From Lycorma delicatula (Eukaryota; Arthropoda; Insecta; Hemiptera; Fulgoridae), in NCBI RefSeq assembly GCF_047948215.1, contig NC_134455.1, forward strand, positions 103,939,995-104,003,994: 64,000 nucleotides of DNA, written 5' to 3'. Below, piece after piece: positions 51,501-60,500 of the stretch; position 1 is the stretch's first letter; the number at the start of each line of letters is the position of its first letter. Below the pieces are notes generated by a model. That model saw only the letters and a list, made by a program, of their open reading frames with translations, had not been told where the DNA came from and made no database searches. The translations under genes and the position numbers were made by a program.

Positions 51501-54500
51501 AGTTGCCCATCTATGCAGGTACTGTAGATGGGTGACAGTTGTTTGGAAGAGCGAACATCGACGTTACCGTTGGTAGGGATGTCGACATTAGATGTCCATG
51601 AGAATTGGAAAATCCAGGCCAAATGGGTAATCATTGAAAATTTCATCAGGTACCAAACAAGAGAACGAATTGCCAAGGGAATTTAGGGTTCAACCAGGTC
51701 TTTCCTGTGTTTTGGTTTTGTTTAACTTGTGTTATAAGGTTAGATATTTTTGTGTTGTTTTTATTTAGTTTTAGTTTTATTTTTTGTTTTGTGTTATGGC
51801 TGCGTGTTGAACTGAACTTCTAACCTATCGGATAGGTAGTTGGGTTTTTTAATTTCAGTTCCTTCATGTCACTCAGTCATGTTAAAACTTGACATAGATG
51901 TGTTTTGTTTTAAAGAGTTTATTTCCTAGTAGTACACCGATGGGAATATCACATGTGGTAATCACACGGTGGCATCCTGACTGAGGCAAAAACAAGGCTG
52001 AGAGATGCCTTTTGTCAAGGTTCTGAAGATGACCTCTAGTAAAGCCTGTAATGGCTGGGTATGAGGGGTTTGCATGGCATCCAAAATTTCCACATGGAGG
52101 GTGTCTTCCCCTATGGGGTCAGGATATCCAGACAGTTATTTTTCAATTTTGTATCAAATGTGTTAATTTATGACTTAATGTTATGTATTTGGTTTGTCTG
52201 GCATTTCTCCCACCACCAACCCATCTAGTCACCCTAAAGCACAAGACCGAATGTCCGTCCCACAAACGGCGGCTGTGCCTCAAGACGGTTTAGCGACCAA
52301 TATCCTAATTAGCTCCTAGAGCTTACCTAACTGCATGAGTGGAATAAGCATGCTGCCCTACGCCATTCAATACTGAGTCCCACGGCTCACTTGTCATATA
52401 TTACTAAAATGGGTAGGCGCACCCCCTCTACATACTAAAATATATGATTTGTTAATAAATGAAAATTTATTCCATCAAGGACAGCAATTTGCTGCCACGC
52501 CTAGGTCGCTGAATGCCAGCAAGTATCTGTCCAGCATATTATAGTGCTTGGAGCTATATTTGACCGATGGCCAGCCATTTCTCGAGGGTAAATTCCAACA
52601 GCAAGTGGTAGGAATCTTATATCCCTTAAACTAATGATGCTGGCTGAACAAAGTAATGGGATCAAGGAACTCCCACATGGTCCGACATTGCGGCTCACGC
52701 CACATTGACTTGCCGCTTTTGAGTGGTCAATTTTTCCCCTTTGACCTCTAAGTTCCAGGGTGGCCGAGTTCTGGCCTCTGCCAAGAGCTGGGCAGTCGAA
52801 CATCATGTGTTCGTTCGACTGGACCTCCCCGCAGACGCACAGCTCATCAGCTGCCAGGTGGAACCGAAACAAATATTGGTTCAAATTTGCATGGTTAGAG
52901 AGCACTTGGACTCCCACTGCCCTTAAAAATAAACTAGAGGCGTACCAACCCCCCCCCAAGTCCTGTATTATGTTATGTACAAACTTTTTATGTTATAATT
53001 TAATGTGTGCCTATTTTATGATGTAATTTAAAAAGTTTGATTCTGATGCTCTTTTTTAATGCTAGCACATGGTTTTCTTTATCTTCAGGTGGGCTTTCAG
53101 TTTTCCCAATATTGTTAATATTTGGTTCAGCCATTCCTTTGTTGATGATATTTCTGTGTGGTGCTTTAATTGTGTCTGTTGTCTTTGTGGACTTTGGAAC
53201 GCACACATAACTTTCTTTTTGAAAATCTTGTATGAATAGTTTTATTGTATCTTAGTGTTACATATTTTTTATCACTAGGTTAAGTAATTATTTTATTGTT
53301 ATACTTTTTTATTATTATGTCTAAAAGTATACATGTATTTGAGTAGTCATTAATGTGTATTTTATTTATTGCGTTATGAGTTTTAATATAGTTATTAGCT
53401 GTAAAAACAGGTGATGTAAAATTTGGAGCAACTTTGGATGGTTGCGTTGTGTGGGAGTGATTGGTTGTGTTTTAGACAATTGTGTCAGTTACAGTAAATT
53501 TTCTATTTTCATTATTGAAGATGTTTTGTTTTCTATTCTTGATATGTTTGAGGTCTAGGAAGTTTATTATGTTTCATTGTGTTTATATTTCATCATATTC
53601 TGCAGTGAAATATAAATTGGGGTGTAACTTGCCAAGGTGCGGGATAAACATGACACTGCTTTCTGTGCTTTTGTGTAGATAGAAGATTTCATCAATACTG
53701 GAATATTGTTGTAATATTGACATTTTTTTTGCTAAGTATATGTATTTGCAAGTTTTCAGATATTTCTAACTGAAGGCTAGAAATGACACGTGTAGTCATC
53801 TATATTAATATGTAGGTTTGCTCTTTATGTCTAATATATTTTATTTCAATTATCTGTTCTAATGATGAATTTCTGAGACTGAATACTCCCTTACACTTTC
53901 AATATATATGGGTATTTATAAATGACTGATCTTCTCATCAAAACATTTAAGATTTAATGTATACAGGTTTAGTGTTGCTCAATCACAACAGTGCAAACCT
54001 CATAAAGCTTGATTAACCCATGAGAGAATTGATTACACAGTAAAGAGAGACATAGTTTAAGATAGTTAAAAAAGACATTTTACTCACACAGTAGAGAGTT
54101 TTCTTGTCTTTTCAGATAGAATTGCTATTTTAAATATGTCAAAGTAATAAAGATATACTAAGTCTCTGTGAAAGATATCTGTATATGACATACTTTACAG
54201 CGGCTATCAATCAAAGTAACAGCTAATATAATTAACAGGCATTATTCTATTAAAACGAAAACTTCTTAATTTCTAAACTTGCACTTCTAAGTTCAAATAG
54301 AGCAGGTTGCATGACTTCACAATCACCTGATGTATTTATTTCATGTGCATGCAGTTTATTTAATCCTACTACGTTCATAAACAGTTTGCCTTACCTTGCA
54401 AGTTCTTTGTTAAAAGTCTCTGCACTTGGACTTCGTTTTCTAAGACACTGTATATAGTAATCTCTGTCCGTTTCCCAGATTGCTCTGAATGGTAACCAAT

Positions 54501-57500
54501 GATTCAGAAAATTCTTTAATTTGGTGAAAGCAAAGGCAATTTCTGTATAAAAAAAAATTTTTTTTAGTAACAGAAAAAATTTACCCTAACTGAACCAGAA
54601 TTTGTAGGACAAGACAGAGTTAGCTGTCTGGTTAACTCCTGACAGCTAATTCTGCTTATTGCTAGTACCCAGTGGAAAAATATCTGTTTACAGTATCAGA
54701 AGGTCAAAATCAACCATTTTATAGCAAATACTCATACTAATGACATTACTACTAAGTAAAAGATTATATCTAAGCAGCATGAGAAAGTACACCTGACATT
54801 AGATTTTAAAAGGTCTACTTAAAATATGTTATACTGATACAAGCCATAAAGGGAATGTAAGTATCATATTATACGACATAACGATTAAAAAAACTATTTT
54901 CTTATTTTACTGGTAGTTCTGGAATAAGAAAATAAAAATATTATACTAAACTATCATTAGAATTAAAATTCAACCAAATATTTGTTGGTAAGTAAATTCC
55001 TATCCAAACAAAAAATGAACAACATTAATTTTATTAACGTGTACTATTTCAAAAATAAATATACATTTTATGAAAACTGCATTCTCTTAACTGATAAAAT
55101 TAAAATGTTGATTCACAATTTTAATTTTCCAATTTCTAATATATACTGCAAACATCATCCAAAATAAAATAATTGAAGTATATGATAGTAAATGTTGGTA
55201 ATACTACACAGTACATATTTTTATTTGTTATATGTTTATAGGATATCCAGACAAGTACTGGAAAGAGTAAACAGTAAATTAAATGTCACTTACATAATAT
55301 ATACTTAACAATTCATGCAAGACAATAAATTAATAATATAAATGTCAATTCTATACAAAAGATATGCAGACAGACAGGCAGGTAGAAAAAGAAAATGTTA
55401 TAAAGTAATATAAAAAAAAAAACTTTTGATAACTCCAATAAAAATTTTAATTTTGATTAACAGTGAGAAAAAAACAAAAGTAAGAATATCACAGCAAGAC
55501 AAAATGTAAGATGCTTTATCTCTTAACAGAATATGAGTAATAATCTCCAAACAAGTATCACAGTAATATTTGTAAAAGAATAAAAAGTGCTGGAATTTTA
55601 TTATTTTAGGGTACATTACAAAAATAATGAAATGGCATATCAGCATGACCATTTCCTGTCACCCAGAAATTCTTTATGTGTGCAGTCATTTGACTGATTT
55701 GATACAAACCAGCTTATTTACTATTTTTTCTTCCTTACATTTTCCCAGTTACATTTAGGAAAGTATATATTTCTATCTTAATTTTTAACTATTTATTTCA
55801 TGAAATTATAAGTCTTCTCTTGCAGGATTTGCTTACTTTGCTTCCTGCGGAATTAGCAAACTAGACTAATTACAAAGCAGATGATGTACCAAACAATTTA
55901 TTTTTTCAAGATTTTTCTTTTTAATAAAAACCCTCATGATTCCTAAAATAATACTATGATACCCAATTCTATTAAAAATGCAGTCTTCATCATAAGAGTG
56001 TCCCCAACATAAACATATATCTCCATTTAAATGTGAATGAAAATTTAATAAGTAGCATCTCATGATTAAATGCTATGTGAAAAGATAAGATTTGCAACAA
56101 GCATGTAAACTATCTTCAACATGTCAGACATAATTTTACCATTCTGCTTCAGAGATCAACATCTTACAAAAACATATAATTAAAATACATTTAGGAGATG
56201 AAACTTGTATAAGAAAGATCCAGTGTACCAAGTCATTGTATGTTATTTATTTAGAGCCAAGTTAAGGATTTTATACTACATAATAATAAAACAATTAAAC
56301 TGAAGGATATAAAAGAATTAGCATTTTATCGCTACCAATTCAGCTAATGAAAGAGATAAGAGTAGATAAGTAGAAATTGATGTTGGTAAATGGTTTTTTT
56401 TTCAACAATTGTTACAGTTTATGTTATAATATTAGTTGTATTCAGAATATGTATCACTTTTTTAACAGTTTCATGATGAATACATACAGAAAGTTAATAT
56501 GAGTATTTCATAATTAAAATTAGTTCTATAAGGTTCTATAAATAAACCGTAAACCCCCTTATAACTAGTTATTAGTTATATAAATAAACCATAAACCCAC
56601 AAACCTCTGTTAATAGTGCTTTGATTTTTTTTACATTTATAATCATTTGCTATTATTGCAGCATAAGGAACTTTTTTGATAGTCTGATTTATGCGGAACT
56701 TTTCAAATAAACGAGGAAGTGTTTGAAGAGTAATAACAATATCAGTTAATAAATTGTGAAACACAGTTAGAATTTCCACCATATTTGGAACAAAACAAAT
56801 CTGAAATCAAACAATAAAATCGAAGTTTTATCTAGATTATATAAAAATTCCTTACATATAATTTTTTAAATTATTTATCAAACAGTTTTTTTTTGTCTTC
56901 AGTCATTTGACTAGTTTGATGCAGCTCTCCAAGATTCCCTGTCTAGTGCTAGTCGTTTCACTTCAGTATACCCCCTACAATCTACATCCCTAACAATTTG
57001 TTTCACATATTCAAAACGTTGCTTGCCTGCACAATTTTTCCCTTCAACCTGTCCCTCCAATATTAAAGCGACTATTCCAGCATGCCTTAATATGTGGCCT
57101 ATAAGTCTGTTTCTTCTTTTAATTATATTTTTTCAAATGCTTCTTTCTTCAATTTGCCATAACACCTCTTGATTTGTCACTTTCTTCCCAGGTACTCTGA
57201 TCGTCCCAAGTTTCACTTCCATGAGCTACGCTCCAAACATATATTTTTAACGTTTTCCTGTCATTTAAATTAATTTTTGATGTAAACAAATTATATTTAT
57301 GACAGTTATATTTTTTATGACAATTATATTTTTTCAAACAGTTTATTGGTCTCTTTTTAGGCCAATGAATAAACTATTATTCATTAAGAAAGGTTAAACT
57401 CAACTAACATTCCCTATTAACTGATTTATGAAACATTGGTTAAAAGCAGTTTGGATGGGAAAGCGGCTGGCTGTCGTTAATAAACTGCAATGCATACTGT

Positions 57501-60500
57501 ATTTATGTGAACAGTAATCTAAGAATAAGAGCAGATATATCATTTACTGAGTATTTTGGAATACACCAAGTTAATGCATGGTTATTTCATGTTACATGGT
57601 GCATTGGTTGCTTGCATTATGCTGACTTCAAAATAATCTTATTGTTCCTGTTTAAGGTCTAGAATTTTTTCTCTATCTCTTCTTCTATGTATACCAATTC
57701 ATTAAGTATCATTTCATCAGATGCTTTGGTAAAAGAATGAATACAAAGGCATAGAATGTAAATGAAAAAGTGTATTATAACATTCCATTATTTCGTATTT
57801 AAAATTTCAGAGTGCGGATTCAAATCATCATAATGATTAAATGATTACTACTGCATGAATGATGTATTATATTTGATTATTATTTTACAAGTCAGTGTCA
57901 TTATACAACTGTGACTGTGAAAGGTTATGCAAAAACAGGTGCAACACAAAAATGAATTTTCTTATAATACCGCCTCTGCCACTAGAGCAAGAGTACAAGG
58001 ATTAATAATGTTATGTCTCTATTATTAGTTGTTTATGTTGTAACAAAATACATAGAATGAAATGAGTTCTGAAATGAAATATTCAGAACTATACATTCTA
58101 GGTTTTAGTTTTATTTATTTCAAGTGAACTACCTTCATGCTTTTCCTCTACATTTCAGTATTCAGCTGATTTAAACTTATAAACGTATCATATCTTGCTC
58201 ACATTCCTATTCTTTTTTTAAAAATACCTTTGATTAAAAGTTATGTTTCCAAAAAAAAAACTTATTTACCATTGCTGAAAGATTAAAATTTGTGTCAGAA
58301 GCTAAAATTAAACTGAGCAGCTGGTAAAAAATATGACAGCAATAAGTCATGTATTTGAGACTGGCAAAAGAAAAAGAATTTTAATTTGGATTTTTTCATA
58401 AAGACGATTGTTACGTGGACCAAAATCCAGAAAATCCCGAATCAGAGCAAGAACTATCTTTGTTTATTCAAGAAAGAAGGGAAAAGTGTTATGCACTTTC
58501 TAAAGAGATGTAATTATAAAGGTGAAACAAATAGCTTTAGCATGTAATATTAAGAATTTTACAGCTAGCAGAGAGGTTGGTTTCAAAAATTTATGTGTAG
58601 ATTTGATTTGACTATAAGAAGATGGACCACTGTTTTTCAAAGAATGTATAGAAAGAAAAACTTATAGAATTTCAGCAATGCGTAATTGGCTTGTGAAAAA
58701 AAATTCATTTTTGAATTATCACAAATAGGCAATGCTGATCAAATACCTGTGTATGTTGACTATAAGTTTGATTGGTGAAAGAAGAGTTTCTATTCAAACT
58801 GGTGGTTGTGAAAAAGAAAGGTGTACACAGTTATGCTTGTCATTTTAGCAGATTGAACAAAAATTCTGCTTTTTTCTATTTTTAAGTGGAGCACTTCCAA
58901 AAGGAGATTGTAAGATTTAATGAAAATGGATGGATGGGTACTCATTTAATGGATGAATGGTTGAAATAGATGTGGCTTTGTAAACCCAAAACTTGCGAAA
59001 GGTAAAATCTATGCTTGTCCTTGATAGATTTCAGGGACATTTAACTGAAAATGTGAAAAATTCATATAAAAAAAAAATTCTGAATTATTAATTAATTATT
59101 CCAGAAGAATTACTTCCTTCCTTCAACCTTGGATGTATGTATTAATAGGCCTTTTAAAGACAGATTGACAGAATTTAATTCTTCTTCATGACAAATATCA
59201 TTCATTTACGCTCAGTGGATGAAGTAAAAGACCATCTCTCTTCTTAGTCAGTGAATGGATATTGACAGCATGGGAAATCTTTAGAGCTAGTGGTTTAAAG
59301 TTTTAAGAAGTATTCAATTTCAAATAATATGGATGGGATAGAAGATAATATCCTCTGAGAAAACGAAGAAGATGAAGAATCTGATTCTGGATCTGAAAAT
59401 GGATTCAAAAGTGAAGAAGAAGGTGGAAAGCTTAGCCAGCCTCTGTGGTGCAAGTGGTAGAATCTCTGCCTTTTATCTGAAGGTGCTGGATTCGAATCCT
59501 GGTCAAGCATAGCATTTTCACACACTACAAATTTCATCCTCTGAGAAGCAGTACCCCTAATGGTGGTCCTGGAGGCTAAAAAAAAAACTGGAAAGCTTAG
59601 CAATTGTAAACAGTATTAATTCATCTAATTATAATAACATTAATTAATAAATGAAACTGAGTATTTTTTATTTTTTCTAACACAAAATCTTTCATTTATT
59701 TAATTATCTAGATGTAAATGAATGTACATTCTAAACTCTTTTTTCCTTCACATCAATCTTAAAAGTAGCCTATGGGTCTTTTGTGGGGCTTATGTGGCTA
59801 AATGCAGAGTATATATATATATATATATACATACACATATACACATATTCAACAATACTTACCTCCCGATTTTTTAGAAGTGCTACGACATGAATGAGAG
59901 GTAATGGTCCAGTACTACCATCCCCATGAAGAACTTCCAGAACCCCCAATAAAGAATTTTCAACGCACAAACATAATGCCTCTTCCACTAAATTATCAAT
60001 TTTTTCAACATACTTCATCCAAAGAAAGTTCATCTATAAGAAAAATAATTTACTAAGTACTTATTAAACAATATAATTTTTTAAATTCTATAACTTTTTT
60101 CTGGAACTCTGATCTGAATATTTATATTTCTCTGTCACCAATTTAAGATTTAAGTTTCTTTCAGGCATAACAAGTTAACAGGTCAAGTCTACAGTAGCTT
60201 TGACCATATTTTTACTTTTGTTTTCTTTTTTGGCTCTTCTGCTAAGAAAGTTAGTTGAATATAGCAAACAAGTCTTCCACAGAAATAGTATAAAAAAATA
60301 TTTAATTTTTTTAGTTGGGACAGACTAGTGTAAATTTGTGTATTGTTTTTAATGTATTAATAATATTATTTTTTTGCAAACTGATTTGCTAAGCATGCAT
60401 TCATAAATAAAAACCATTAATTATTGTACATGAAATCTTAATTACAGAGATTGTATAATAAAAGACTGTCCAACAGCTTGAAAGGTATTACTAACATTCA

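Larger units (their letters stand above)
49700..52160 (+). mobile_element. R1/LOA-like non-LTR retrotransposon, copy A, internally deleted and dead
   Basis: Gag at about 49760-50990, endonuclease at 50990-51690, then non-coding sequence and the family's 3' region (51960-52150: GGTGGCATCCTGACTGAGGC, GGTTCTGAAGATGACCTCTA, GTCTTCCCCTATGGGGTCAG). The reverse transcriptase is entirely missing, so a large internal deletion removed it. Copy B has the complementary part. It lies in the intron between dynein exons 4 and 5, antisense to the gene. Confidence 0.78.

Noticed and set aside
52723..53026. Plus-strand open frames overlapping fragment C
   Set aside because: They are shadows of the minus-strand C-terminal retrotransposon frame (CVCGEVQSNEHMMFDC), which has the recognisable zinc motif.
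55683..55720. Fourth RTE-like copy
   Set aside because: Only the last 20-30 bases resemble the RTE tip; the following sequence does not align, so chance or an unrelated element with a similar tip cannot be excluded.
59440..59520. Possible functional tRNA gene (box A and box B present)
   Set aside because: The stems do not pair as a full cloverleaf on inspection, the sequence continues into a SINE body and poly-A, and it lies between target-site duplications.
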